Positions 24,501 to 31,615 of a stretch of 64,000 bases of DNA are shown here, piece by piece. The DNA is from Pelobates cultripes. Taxonomy: Eukaryota > Chordata > Amphibia > Anura > Pelobatidae. Numbering within the stretch: position 1 is the stretch's first letter; each line of letters starts with the position of its first letter. The stretch covers positions 80,771,179 to 80,835,178 of the forward strand of contig OW240916.1 of assembly GCA_933207985.1 (NCBI GenBank). The letters run 5' to 3'. The notes below the pieces were generated by a model that was not told where the DNA came from, did not search any database, and saw only the letters and a program-made list of their open reading frames with translations. The translations under genes and the position numbers were made by a program.

Positions 24501-27483
24501 ACTTTCCAAGATTTTTAATGGTATGTAACAGTTCCCCTTTAAGTCCACCTTAAAATTTACTGGCTGTAAGAAATTTTGATTGCTGATGCTGCCATTATCT
24601 CTGATCATCACATCCTGTGTCAATTCCAAATGTCCTACCTACTTTATCAATAAAGACTATTTTAGAAGGTTTTATTTTTTTGTTTTTTGTAATGGGATTT
24701 TATTTTTGACATAACTTTTTTGGAACCTCATTTTTAGATCCTAATTTGGTCACTTTGGAAATCTCTCGCGGAATTCAAGTGACAAGACAGAAGGTGAAAC
24801 TATAACTTACAGGGAGTGATTAAGACCGAGACAGTAATTTGTTTGTTTCAGTAATGAGACCTCACTGGGTCATGCAAATATTGCAAGTCCTTTCAAGGAA
24901 TATTTTTAGTTCTGCTAGGTTGGCTCGGGGTCACTGGAGTGCGAAAAGCTTTCTGTGAACAGATATTATGGGTTTGTCCGGAAGCGGAGTACACACCACA
25001 AATGTTAATGATGTGTCTGATCTTAGAGTTACTTGAATTTTTTTTTTTTTTTAATTTGTACAAATCTGACCTGGTCAGCAATTCTTTTCCCATTCTCTCC
25101 CCTACTTATTCATATAACCATTTACTAATATGGTATAGGAATCAACATATTATACTGAACATTTTTTAACTATTGGGTTGTTTAATATGTCCTAGAAGAG
25201 AATAATTAGCTAGCCACTGTTCTCTCCCCTCTCCCCCCCAAGTGTAGCACTAATTCTTAGAATGCACACAGTAAAGTCTACCTTTTATTTGGTGACATAT
25301 TAAAGAATGTGTGGTGAAAATAGTAATTTTTGATTTGTAGATGTTGCAGCTCTTTTATTCTGCCTTGGCAAGCCAAGGGTTAACACATGCTAATCAGCAA
25401 GTCTTTGTCTTCGCAAGTAAAAATAGCACAGAAGAATGAGCCCCAATCCATCATTGCGTTGGTTTTAATACAGTTGCCATGGCAGCTGCCCCATTTCTCA
25501 AACACACTCCATGGAAAAATAAAATTGTCGGCCTCCTGAAAACCATGTGACAAAACTGCAATTCTTATTTACCAGCATTGCTCAAAAGAATGTTAATGGA
25601 CACCTCAAAAACAAATGATTTGCTCACTGGTAAAGCATTTAGGCTTCACATCTGATTTCCATGCAGTTTTCAAGCTAGTCTAAAGTCGGCAAATATAGCT
25701 GCAATGGAAGCGTCTACAGACTGCTAAATTTGGAAGCAGGCATTTGAGAAAAGGGGGTGGGGATAAATAAATAACTAAAGCTTATGGACATTATAGGGAG
25801 TCTACATAAGCATGTACTTTTACCTCTGCTTTGCCATCAGTTTATTGATAAAGCAGTGTGTGGCTTACAGGTGGTGGCATCTGCAGTTAAATATTTTTTT
25901 AAAGGCTTCCTTTGCATCTAAGCAGTTTTTCACTTTTTTCCCCACAATATTCTTTTTTTGTTTTACATAAGCTTTCAATCTTTTACTGGTAGATCGTTAA
26001 AAAATAAAAAAATTCTGCACATGCAAATAAAAGTCAATTTAAAAGGTCACTATGGTTACCAATACAAGTACCTTAATTAAGCAGTTTGGTGTATAGATCG
26101 TGTACCTGCAGTATCACTTATGCTCTATCATTTAGGAGTTAAGTCACTTTGTTTATGCCGCCCTAGTCACACCCCCTTACATGTGACATACACAGCCTTT
26201 CAACAGTTCCTGTAAAGATTCATTTAATGTTTAAACTTCCTTTATTGCAAATTCTGTTTTATCCAGAACTTTCTATCTCCTGCTCTGTTAAGAGTTTGAT
26301 AGACCCTACAGGAGCCTTCTGTGTGTTATTAATGTTCAATTCACTTTCACAAGCAGGAGATACTTTAAAAAAGTTTGTAACATATCATCTGATTGAAAAT
26401 GAAACCATTTTGTTTTTATGCAGGTTGTGTCGGTCACAGCCAGGGGAAGTGTGGCTAAGGTTCCATAAACAAACCAAAAGTGATTTAAATCCAAAATGGC
26501 AGAGAATTGAGCAATGAACAGTCAAAGGCATGATCTACACACCAAAACTGCTTCATTAAAAGGACCACTATAGTGCCAGGAAAACACTCGTTTTCCTGGC
26601 ACTATAGTGTCCTGAGGGTGCCGCCCCCCCCTCCTCCTCCTCCCCCGCCCATTCGGCTGAATGCGCACGCGCGGCAAGAGCTGCGCGCGCATTCAGCCGG
26701 TCGCATAGGAAAGCATTTACAATGCTTTCCTATGGACGCTTGCGTGCTCTCACTGAGTTTCACAGTGAGAATCACGCAAGCGCCTCTAGCGGCTGTTAAT
26801 GAGACAGCCACTAGAGGAATTGGAGGAAGGATTAACCCATTTACAAACATAGCAGTTTCTCTGAAACTGCTATGTTTATAAAAAAAATAATGGGTTAACC
26901 CTAGCTGGATCTGGCACCCAGACCACCTCATTAAGCTGAAGTGGTCTGGGTGCCTAGAGTGGTCCTTTAAGCTAGAGCTATTTTGGGGACTATAGTGTCC
27001 CTTTAAAGAAACTTGATGTTTCACACTTTTAAATTGCATTTTAAGCTAGGAATGTTTTCCATGACAAGTGTCTTTTCTCCCTCACTACACAAACGTCATT
27101 ACGCAGCAAAACCGAGCATGCAAGATTTTCTTTAGTATGGTAAACACACTCTCTGTCCCTAAAAATGCCCTGGTACATCCTAAAAATATAATGGTGTAAT
27201 CCATAGTTTTATCTGTGCTCACTCTGCAGTGACATTGTAGATGCAGCTTGAAACCGAAAGTCATGGTATGAAATAAACAGTGAAAAAAAAAAAATGTTCT
27301 AAACAATCTGTGCAGAAAACATACTGATGAATGAAAATGTTTGCAGCTATTTGACATTGTTTTTAAACTGGATACTATTTCTTGATGCCCACTCAGGGGT
27401 CCTTAAGCAAAGTGATAAAATGCACTGTTACTTACCCCTTGGCTACCTTGAAAACGAACGGCTGGCTTAAGACTTATGGAGGC
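3474..27483 (-). CDS. ell: ELL, RNA polymerase II elongation factor (exons 2-7, partial gene)
   Basis: Six minus-strand exons join as 27483..27436, 23089..22968, 13945..13782, 7432..7179, 5159..5035 and 3573..3474. They give 813 nt (271 codons) with no stop and matching phases. The product resembles vertebrate ELL throughout. ELL over ELL2 is favoured by [26 protein letters not shown] and RKLCQPQ. ELL is a nuclear factor that suppresses Pol II pausing and works in the super elongation complex (with AFF scaffolds, P-TEFb and EAF proteins) and in the little elongation complex at snRNA genes; that role is family knowledge. The part seen is most of the N-terminal ELL domain plus the start of the linker. 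The start-codon exon (above 64000) and the exons for the linker and C-terminal occludin-like domain (below 1) are outside the window. Exon numbers are by homology with human ELL. Paralogue assignment is from remembered family sequences, not a search. Confidence 0.93.
3574..5034 (-). other. ELL intron 6
   Basis: A 1461 bp intron (GTAACT donor, TCCTATAG acceptor). About 3865-4230 looks like a degraded repeat with a CACCATAACCACTA block at one end and TGGTTATGGT at the other. I see nothing else. Confidence 0.8.
3865..4230. mobile_element. Degraded MITE-like repeat, family E
   Basis: AAAGGAATACTCCAAGCACC and CATAACCACTAC on the left face TACTGGTTATGGTTGTCTGA on the right. Similar ends occur at 35651-35813 and near 44680-44713. 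No intact TTAA pair is left here. Confidence 0.4.
5035..5159 (-). CDS. ell: ELL exon 6 (125 bp)
   Basis: The translation [41 protein letters not shown] gives 41 codons plus CG of a split Arg codon. KDWPGYSE is a diagnostic ELL-family motif, and GDQQLLKR favours ELL over ELL2 (which has D/E-RRSLESV here). The acceptor is CTTGCTTTCAG and the donor GTTCG|GTAACT. It continues the winged-helix-like segment begun in exon 5. Confidence 0.96.
5160..7178 (-). other. ELL intron 5
   Basis: A 2019 bp intron (GTACAG donor, GCTTTCAG acceptor). The middle, about 5560-6240, has CTTTCCTATAGG and CTGCAATGTAAACAATGCAGGG blocks shared with MITE interiors elsewhere in the window, so it is probably an old degraded MITE. 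The rest is plain AT-rich sequence. Confidence 0.8.
7179..7432 (-). CDS. ell: ELL exon 5 (254 bp), start of the winged-helix-like segment
   Basis: Two bases complete the split Gly codon and 84 codons follow. The first part, [20 protein letters not shown], is the basic conserved stretch. The second part contains [20 protein letters not shown] and then [10 protein letters not shown] and [11 protein letters not shown]. These are hallmarks of the ELL family segment that folds as a winged helix (family knowledge). The acceptor is TTTCCTCTAACAG and the donor CAACAG|GTACAG. The exon is GC-rich compared with the surrounding intron. Confidence 0.97.
8409..8542. repeat. 22 bp minisatellite, about six copies
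   Basis: A tandem array of a 22-base unit containing ACACCTTTATATACATATG followed by CGT. The first copy differs (GCAAAC in place of TATATAC); the rest are essentially identical. There are no spacers, so it is not a CRISPR array. It abuts the left end of the Tc1-like element starting near 8553. Confidence 0.95.
8553..9414 (+). mobile_element. Tc1-like transposon fragment split by a MITE
   Basis: The left end reads GGGAAAACAAAAAAGTACACC and the right end GGGTGTACTTTCTTTTCCCC, an imperfect inverted pair of the type found on Tc1-like elements. At 9273 a plus-strand frame encodes [20 protein letters not shown], the start of a Tc1-like transposase. A one-base shift near 9352 leads into [11 protein letters not shown], after which the coding region is deleted up to the right end. 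The middle is occupied by a MITE (8711-9194). The element is dead. Confidence 0.85.
8711..9194. mobile_element. TTAA MITE, family A2, inside the Tc1-like element
   Basis: It starts TTAAAGGGACACTCCAGGC with the CACCCAGACCACTTCTGCCC hairpin. The interior has CGGATGACGTCAGC and GGCGCTGGATGCAGG blocks shared with copies at 29938 and 33515. The right end stops at TGCCAGGAAAACGGA, where other copies continue with a terminal hairpin, so about 35 bases and the right TTAA are missing. Confidence 0.85.
9580..9660. repeat. Dispersed repeat fragment with TTTCAACCC...TTTGTCAAAG block
   Basis: The block AGCAACATTTCAACCC then TTTTGTCAAAGCTGCC resembles segments at 47350-47400 and 40085-40130 (GTTTCARYCC...GGGTCTTTGTC or a variant). 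The family is common in amphibian DNA, but I cannot name its class. Confidence 0.4.
9933..10070. mobile_element. hAT-type MITE (imperfect hairpin)
   Basis: It starts CAGGGGTGCC and ends GGGCACCCCT, with inner arms AAGGTAAATCCCCAGA / TCTGGGGATCTACCTT and ACAGCTTCCATGA / TCATGGGAGTTGT. No clear 8 bp target duplication remains. Confidence 0.7.
10415..10551. mobile_element. hAT-type MITE with perfect 57 bp inverted repeats
   Basis: Arms 10415-10471 and 10495-10551 are exact reverse complements over 57 bases, separated by a 23-base loop. Ends are CAGGGTTGTC / GACAACCCTG. The bases TCTAAGC stand directly before the left end and again four bases after the right end, so the 8 bp duplication is probably CTCTAAGC/GTCTAAGC with three extra bases. 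Confidence 0.9.
12079..12160. mobile_element. T2-type MITE terminus
   Basis: TTAAAGAGACACTGAAGGC followed by ACTTCATCTTATTGAAGTTC, the usual end hairpin. The matching right end is not evident; the L1 ORF1 relic follows at once. Confidence 0.5.
12165..12850 (+). pseudogene. L1-like LINE ORF1 relic
   Basis: A broken plus-strand frame encodes an acidic coiled-coil-like stretch ([40 protein letters not shown]) and, after a shift, [19 protein letters not shown]. That motif is typical of the RRM-like domain of L1 ORF1 proteins. It ends in an A-run followed by GATA repeats at 12843-12880. Stops and frameshifts make it a pseudogene. Confidence 0.75.
12881..13071 (+). repeat. Dispersed repeat, copy 1 of 2
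   Basis: About 190 bases highly similar to 15352-15541 in the same orientation. Shared blocks include GTCATGACGATATCTGTAGA and TTTTCTAAAATTATACTAAC. It follows the L1 relic's A/GATA tail directly. The family is not recognised. Confidence 0.85.
13782..13945 (-). CDS. ell: ELL exon 4 (164 bp)
   Basis: The exon contains one base, then 54 codons, then one base. It includes [32 protein letters not shown] and [14 protein letters not shown], nearly identical to vertebrate ELL. The acceptor is TTCTTTCCTGAAG and the donor GAG|GTATGA. The terminal G pairs with GT from exon 5 to make Gly ahead of [11 protein letters not shown]. Plus-strand reading frames overlapping this exon are shadows. Confidence 0.96.
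14592..14776. mobile_element. Palindromic MITE-like repeat
   Basis: Two nested inverted pairs: GATCCAGGCTCTCAAGGTAG against CTACCTTGACTACCTGGATT, and TTTATTGAAGATC against GATCTTCAATAAA. The interior reads GCAACTTTTCGACTTC. A plain (A)n run lies at 14633-14650. Confidence 0.6.
15352..15541 (+). repeat. Dispersed repeat, copy 2 of 2
   Basis: The second copy of the repeat at 12881-13071, with scattered substitutions, and also preceded by an A-rich stretch (15318-15343). An A-rich 5' flank in both copies suggests that the unit is part of a retroposon on one strand, but no internal promoter was recognised. Confidence 0.85.
16003..16186. repeat. 34 bp pyrimidine-rich minisatellite
   Basis: About 5.5 copies of a 34-base unit containing TATCTCCCTCCCCCAGCCCC followed by TTCCCTTCCCTTCA. 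The first copy lacks one TTCCC. Some copies carry CCCGCAG in place of CCCCCAG. It runs into the Ns. Confidence 0.95.
16187..16286. other. Assembly gap (100 N)
   Basis: Exactly 100 Ns, the usual placeholder for a gap of unknown size. It sits between a pyrimidine-rich and a purine-rich tandem array. Confidence 0.99.
16287..16740. repeat. Purine-rich tandem repeats
   Basis: A tandem array of about 19-20 bases with GTAAGTGAAGATGGGGGGA-like units, changing into GAGGAGAACACAGGGAGGGT units. The plus strand here is almost all purine plus T, the reverse of the array left of the gap. Confidence 0.9.
16741..17160. repeat. CA-rich minisatellite with AATGCATC core
   Basis: Degenerate units around ACACACAATGCATCCCTTAC repeated about 15-20 times with length variation. 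Confidence 0.85.
17185..17355. mobile_element. hAT MITE with perfect 8 bp target-site duplication
   Basis: 171 bp palindromic element starting CAGGGGTTCTCAAC and ending GTTGAGAACCCCTG. It is flanked by CTCTACAA at 17177-17184 and again at 17356-17363. Inner arms include CCAGTCCAGGAT / CCCTGGACTGG. It is inserted in the CA-rich minisatellite. Confidence 0.95.
17702..17800. mobile_element. T2-type MITE left end
   Basis: TTAAAGGGACACTATAGTCC followed by AGAACGACTGGAGCTTAATG, then CCTGCAGGCTTTTTAATGT as in other copies. The matching right end is not visible. Confidence 0.65.
18902..19364 (+). mobile_element. Probable solo LTR (Ty3/gypsy-like)
   Basis: It begins TGTCACG and ends GTGTGACA, the inverted TG...CA ends of an LTR. 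A TATA-like GTATTTAGG at about 19088 is followed by pyrimidine-rich CTTGACTT/CCTGAC repeats, a composition I associate with amphibian gypsy LTRs. No 5 bp target duplication is visible, no internal region flanks it, and no second LTR is in the window. Confidence 0.45.
20000..20890. repeat. Possible interspersed repeat, class unknown
   Basis: The stretch has moderate GC with GTTCGGGAAA, GTCGAGTGTCCG and CACTCGACGACC blocks, the last two forming a short inverted pair. A GTCGAGTG/CGAACAC block recurs near 62555-62575. The overlapping short frames have no recognisable domain, so I do not call genes. Confidence 0.3.
21048..21590 (+). mobile_element. T2-type MITE, family B
   Basis: TTAAAGGGAAACTTTAGTCACC then AGAACAACTACAGCTTATTG with its facing arm GAATTTGTTCTGGT. 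The body has GCAGACACTGAACTTTCC, CAGCATCTCC-type and TGATGTCAGC blocks. The right end TTATAGTGCTCCTGTAAGG is decayed. Most of it reappears inverted at 22011-22432. Confidence 0.8.
21801..22432. mobile_element. Chimeric T2-type MITE (family A2-like head, family B tail)
   Basis: The left end TTAAAAGGGACACTATAATC with the CACCCAGACCACTTCAGC hairpin belongs to the A2 type. From about 22011 the sequence is the reverse complement of the family B body at 21048-21495, ending AGCTGTAGTTGTTCTG and ACTATAGTGTCCCTTTAA. Both outer ends are TTAA. Confidence 0.75.
22968..23089 (-). CDS. ell: ELL exon 3 (122 bp) with GC donor
   Basis: Minus-strand translation begins [13 protein letters not shown], continues [12 protein letters not shown] and ends [15 protein letters not shown], giving 40 codons plus a two-base remainder AG. 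This is the core of the N-terminal ELL domain. The acceptor is TTCTTTTCCAG. The donor reads AAAG|GCGAGT, so the intron starts with GC rather than GT. The split codon AG+C (Ser) joins exon 4 in frame, as in human ELL where Ser lies at this junction. The next GT, four bases further on, would break the frame. Confidence 0.92.
24330..24409. mobile_element. Short TTAA palindromic repeat, family F
   Basis: ACCCCCTTAAGGACACATGA ... CATGATTCCCTTTTATTCC ... AAGGGGTTAA. It matches, in inverse order, the repeat whose halves lie at 47947-47958 and 48449-48521. Confidence 0.65.
26039..27006. mobile_element. T2-type MITE, family C, carrying a nested family A MITE
   Basis: Outer ends TTAAAAGGTCACTATGG and CTATAGTGTCCCTTTAA. 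The body has ATTTAGGAGTTAAGTCACTT, GCCCTAGTCACACC and CAGCCAGGGGAAGTGTGG blocks shared with copies at 50458-51005 and 60517-61464. It is interrupted at 26556-26970. Confidence 0.85.
26556..26970. mobile_element. Family A MITE nested in a family C MITE
   Basis: TTAAAAGGACCACTATAGTG ... TAGAGTGGTCCTTTAA with all family A blocks (GCGCACGCGCGGCAAGAGC, CATAGGAAAGCATT, AGCAGTTTCTCTGAAACTGC). Insertion at a TTAA is shown by the intact family C copy at 50970-50985, which reads ACTTCATTAAGTGG where this one is split. Confidence 0.92.
27436..27483 (-). CDS. ell: ELL exon 2 (48 bp)
   Basis: This short exon translates as [16 protein letters not shown], 16 residues, phase 0 at both ends. It corresponds to the human segment around residues 46-61 (SVSLRPSIRFQGSQG). 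On the minus strand it follows a pyrimidine tract ending TTTTATTCCAG and is followed by a consensus donor GTAAGT. Length, phase and residues match, so it is secure despite its size. The upstream exon, with the start Met, was not found between here and position 64000. Confidence 0.9.
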
Positions 27484-28642
27484 CTGGAATAAAAGAAACA
27501 GGAGAGCCCATTTCATAATAGAGCATTAAAAATACATAGCGTGCAATCATTACAATGCGGTGAACAAGGATGGGTAGTCTTAAAAAGAGACTTTTTTGAT
27601 AGGTATTACCTTTAAATCCCTTAGCTCCCAAGCAATTTTTGACCAGTATCTTACGTGGTAAACACCACAGCATAGTCTCAATTTATAGAGCGTCATCGGA
27701 CAGTTATACAAGGAGCCAATGTATACAGGACCACGTTAAAAAATGGAGTTTAATACATTTATTGCAATGATGAAAATCAACTGAATGTGTTTTCTCTGCA
27801 GATGTCAATTTACCATTGCACTGAAATAAAATTGTTTTCTAACAATTTGAGTATATTCTACTTAAAAATGCAATAAATTTTAAGGACTAATCTAGAATTG
27901 AAAGAATCACAAAATCAACGAATAGGCTGACTAGGAAAAATACATTTTCTGTTCAAGGCACAACTAACTATACGGTTTACTAGTAAACCAACAGCAGAAA
28001 ATCATTTAGATGCATACATATTGAGGAAATGGATGCTTATCTCGAAGGCTAAAAAGGAGACATAATGATCTAACCATGTATTTCATCCTGATTAGTGTTA
28101 CAGCTTGCAACAATTAAATTATGCATTTATTGCATTGCAGACACATTGCCCCAGACGAGGCATAAGCTTATTTGGGGCATTTTGTCACATTATGTAGACG
28201 TTCGCACATGGAAGATAATGCATGATAAAACCATTCCAGTTATGAGCAATTTCCTGCTGGTATACATTATATGGGGCCTCCTAAGATAATAACCAAGATA
28301 TTGACAAATAACAGAAACCAGGAGCTATTGCTTCTAATAATGGCATACAGCACTGTCTACATCAACTATATCCCACAGGCAACATACTTTTTAACCCCTG
28401 CAAATTAAATTTTACTTCATATGAGATGGAAGAAATATTAAAGAGGCTGGTATAGCGGAACTACCCTTATATTAACCCCTTTTCATGAGAACTTGCACCC
28501 AAAAGTAAAAAAATGCGATGTTAACTGAACAAATATGCATGTTAATCTAAAGAGTGCACACAAAAAAAAAAATCAAACAGGCCCTGTCTAAAGTGTCCCT
28601 ATTAAGAAAAAAAAAAAACAACACAAAATATTAGGGTTAGAG

Positions 28643-29892
28643 CAGTGGTGTATCCTGGTTTTGTGCTGCCCTAGGCAGGACTAAACTCAGGCGACCCCAT
28701 CCATCCCTTCCCCCCCCCCCCCCCTCTAAAAACACACACACACTCACAGACATACACACACACACACACAGACATACACAGACACACACACACGCAGACA
28801 TACACACACACACACAGACGCCCACACACACGCACACACACACAGACAGCGCACCTCACACACACACACCGGGCCTTACTCACACACACACACCGGGCAT
28901 ACACACTCACACACACACACACGGACATACACACTCACACACACACACAGACATACACACTCACACACACACAGACATACACACTCACACACACACACAG
29001 ACGCACACTCACACACACACACACGGCAGCGCACACTCACACACACACACACAGACATACACGCCACACACACACAGACATACACACTCACACACCAGAC
29101 ATACACACTCACACACACACGCTACACACACACACACACACATACACACTCACACACACACAGACATACACACACAGACATACACACACAGACATACACA
29201 CACACACACACACAGACATACACACTCACACACACAGACATACACACTCACACACACACAGACACACACACTCACAGACACACACACTCACAGACATACA
29301 CACTCACACACACACACAGACATACACACTCACTAACAGACATACACATTCACACTCACTAACAGACATACACATTCACACTCACTAACAGACATACACA
29401 TTCACACTCACTAACAGACATACACATTCACACTCACTAACAGACATACACACTCACACAAATTAACACTTTTTTTTTTAACCCCCCACCCCACCCCCTT
29501 CTTACCTTTGGGAGTGCTGGGGGGGAAGGGGTTCTCTATCTCCCTGGGGTCCAGTGGCTGCTGGGCAGGCGGCGTTGACGGGTAGGCGGCTGGCGAGGGA
29601 GCACTTCCTCTGAACACTCTGCTCAGCTCCCTCGCGCACCTCAGAGTGAGGCTGGGAGCCGGAATATGACATCATATTCCGGATCCCAGCCTCACTCTGC
29701 GGCGCGCGAGGGAGCTGAGCAGACCGCTCAGAGGAAGAGCTCCCTCGCCAGCCGCCTGCCCGTCAATGCCGCCCGCCCAGCCCAGCATGTTAGTTAGCCG
29801 CAAGGCCTTTGCGGGGCGGCTTTTCTGCTGCCCCCTGGAAAATGCCGCCCAAGGCAAATGCCTTGTTTGCCTCGCGGCTAAAAACGCCCCTG
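28643..29892. mobile_element. hAT-type non-autonomous element, 1250 bp
   Basis: It starts CAGTGGTGTATCCTGG and ends AAAACGCCCCTG, flanked by the perfect 8 bp duplication GGTTAGAG at 28635-28642 and 29893-29900. It contains a long CA-rich array (28732-29460) and, at about 29620-29730, a GC-rich inverted repeat around CGGAATATGACATCATATTCCG. A short relative is at 51228-51386. Confidence 0.93.
28732..29460. repeat. CA-rich minisatellite (CACACA/GACATACACACTCA units)
   Basis: Runs of (CA)n interspersed with AGACATACACACTCAC units, ending in five copies of a longer CACTAACAGACATACACATT unit. Frames across it on the minus strand are repeat artefacts. Confidence 0.95.
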
Positions 29893-29937
29893 GGTTAGAG
29901 TTACCATTACATTGGTTCATGAAAATTAAAGCCTCAA

Positions 29938-30463
29938 TTAAAGGGACACGCCAGGCACCCAGACTACTTCTGCCCATTGACGTGGTCTGGGTGCCAACTC
30001 CCATCACCCTTAACACGGCTAGTGTAATTACATTGCCGTTTTTATAAACTGCAATAATTACCTTGCAGGGGTAAGTCCTCCTCTAGTGGCTATCAGACAG
30101 CCACTAGAGGGACTTCCGGCTTCTTAGAACACAAAAAGTGTTTTAAACGACACTGGACATCCTCACGCTATGCATGAGGACCTCCAATGTCACCAGAATC
30201 CCGATAGGAAAGCACTGAATAATGCTTTCCTACGGGGAGGTCTAATGCGCGCGCCATTACCGCGTGTGCGCATTAGGTATCCCCCGCCAGCTGTTGGCTG
30301 AAGAGCGTGGGCGGAGCCTGACTCCGCACCGAGGCACCTCGGCGCTGTATTCAGGTAAGTAGCTGAAGGGGTTTTAGCCACTTCAGCGACATGGGATGGG
30401 GGCACTGCGGGATCCTACAGTGCCAGGAAGACTGGTTTTCCTGGCACTGGAGAGTCCATTTAA
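29938..30463. mobile_element. TTAA MITE, family A2
   Basis: TTAAAGGGACACGCCAGGC ... CTGGCACTGGAGAGTCCATTTAA, with the CACCCAGACTACTTCTGCCC hairpin and GGCGCTGTATTCAGGTAAGT block. Its right TTAA (30460-30463) is also the left TTAA of the next element. Confidence 0.9.
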
Positions 30464-30945
30464 AGGGACACTACAGACATCACAACAACTACAGCTTAAT
30501 GAAGTTGTTCTAGTACCTACAGCCTGTCCCTACAGGCCTTTTAATGTAAACACTGCCTTTTCAGAGAAAAGGCAATGTCTACATTAATGCCTAGGAACAC
30601 CTCTAGTGGCACTCATTTAGCCACTAAATGTGCTTCCTGAGTCAGTGCATATTCAGGGACTCCACACTCTGAATGAAGGCCTGGAATGTTCCACATAGAG
30701 ATGCACTGGTTCAATGAATCTCTGTAAGTAGATGTGAATTGGCGCAGTGTGGAGTTTTTCTGCGCATGTGCAACAGGCGCACAATGCTTTCCTACAGGAA
30801 AACATTGTATTGGCGGAGATGATCAAGTTTGACCGGCACGGTTCTGGGAACAAGACATGTTCTTTAACTTTTTAAACTGGTGCAATGGGGACTGGGGACC
30901 TAAAATTAGCTTTTACAGCGCTAGTTTCAGGGATACATGTTTGTA
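30460..30945. mobile_element. T2-type MITE, family B variant, abutting the previous one
   Basis: TTAAAGGGACACTACAGAC, then ACAACTACAGCTTAATGAAG with arm GTTGTTCTAG, CCTACAGGCCTTTTAATGTA and GCACAATGCTTTCCTACAGG. The right terminus near AGGGATACATGTTTGTAG is decayed and lacks TTAA. Confidence 0.75.
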
Positions 30946-30959
30946 GCAGAACTTACCCA

Positions 30960-31615
30960 GAGCATAAGACTGCCTTCCACCAGTCTGCCTTCATCCCATA
31001 GTGCATCTGGCTGCCATTTCCTCTACAGGTAAAATTAGGTAAATGCACCCTCGATATGATAAAAAAAAGAAGAAAAAAAAAAATGTGATTCCTCAGACTA
31101 GGCAACCTTCCTCCATTGCTCAATCGTAGGAGCTTTCAGGGGTCATCTTGGAGACATTGACCAGTCTGCGGTTACGCAGCACACTTCGCAGCAAACAGAT
31201 GTACGGTGTGCTCTGACACCTTTCTATCATGGCCAGCATCAAGTTTTCAGCAATTTGTGCTGCAGTAGCTCTTCTGTATGATTGGACCAAAGGGATTAGC
31301 CTTCGCTCCCTAAATGCATCAATGAGTCATGGGCACCCATGAGTGACCCCAGTTTACCGCTGCATACCAGTGGTTTTTGTTTTTTGTTTATTTTAAATGC
31401 TCCGACCCAATCGTCTAACCATCACTATTTGGTCCTTGTCAAAGTCACTTGCTTTCCCATTTTTTCCTGCTTCCAACACATGAAAATAAGGAAGTGACTG
31501 TTGCTTGCTACTTAATATATCCCATCCCTTGACGGGTACCATTGAAACAATATAATCAATGTTCATCCCTTAGTCTGTCAGTGATTTTAATGTTTTGGAC
31601 AGCTCTGCAATTTAC
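30960..31615 (-). pseudogene. Tc1/mariner transposon fragment
   Basis: Related along its length to the copy at 42300-43442. The minus strand near 31470-31420 encodes a decayed transposase start (GKASDFDK-like and QIVMVRRLGRS-like, in shifted frames). Blocks shared with the other copy include GTTCTGACACC-like and ATGCATCAATGAG. The C-terminal catalytic part is missing. Confidence 0.7.

Larger units (their letters stand above)
23090..27435 (-). other. ELL intron 2
   Basis: An intron of 4346 bp with GTAAGT donor and TTTTCCAG acceptor. It contains a MITE with a second MITE inside it (26039-27006) and a short palindromic repeat (24330-24409). The remaining sequence at 23180-24320 and 24420-26030 is AT-rich with no feature I can name. 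Confidence 0.85.

Noticed and set aside
26602..27039. 145-codon minus-strand open frame
   Set aside because: It lies entirely across a family A MITE; its Gly/Arg-rich part is the GC-rich MITE core, repeated in other copies.
28637..29118. Cys/Val-rich minus-strand open frames
   Set aside because: They are translations of a CA-rich tandem repeat inside a hAT-type element.
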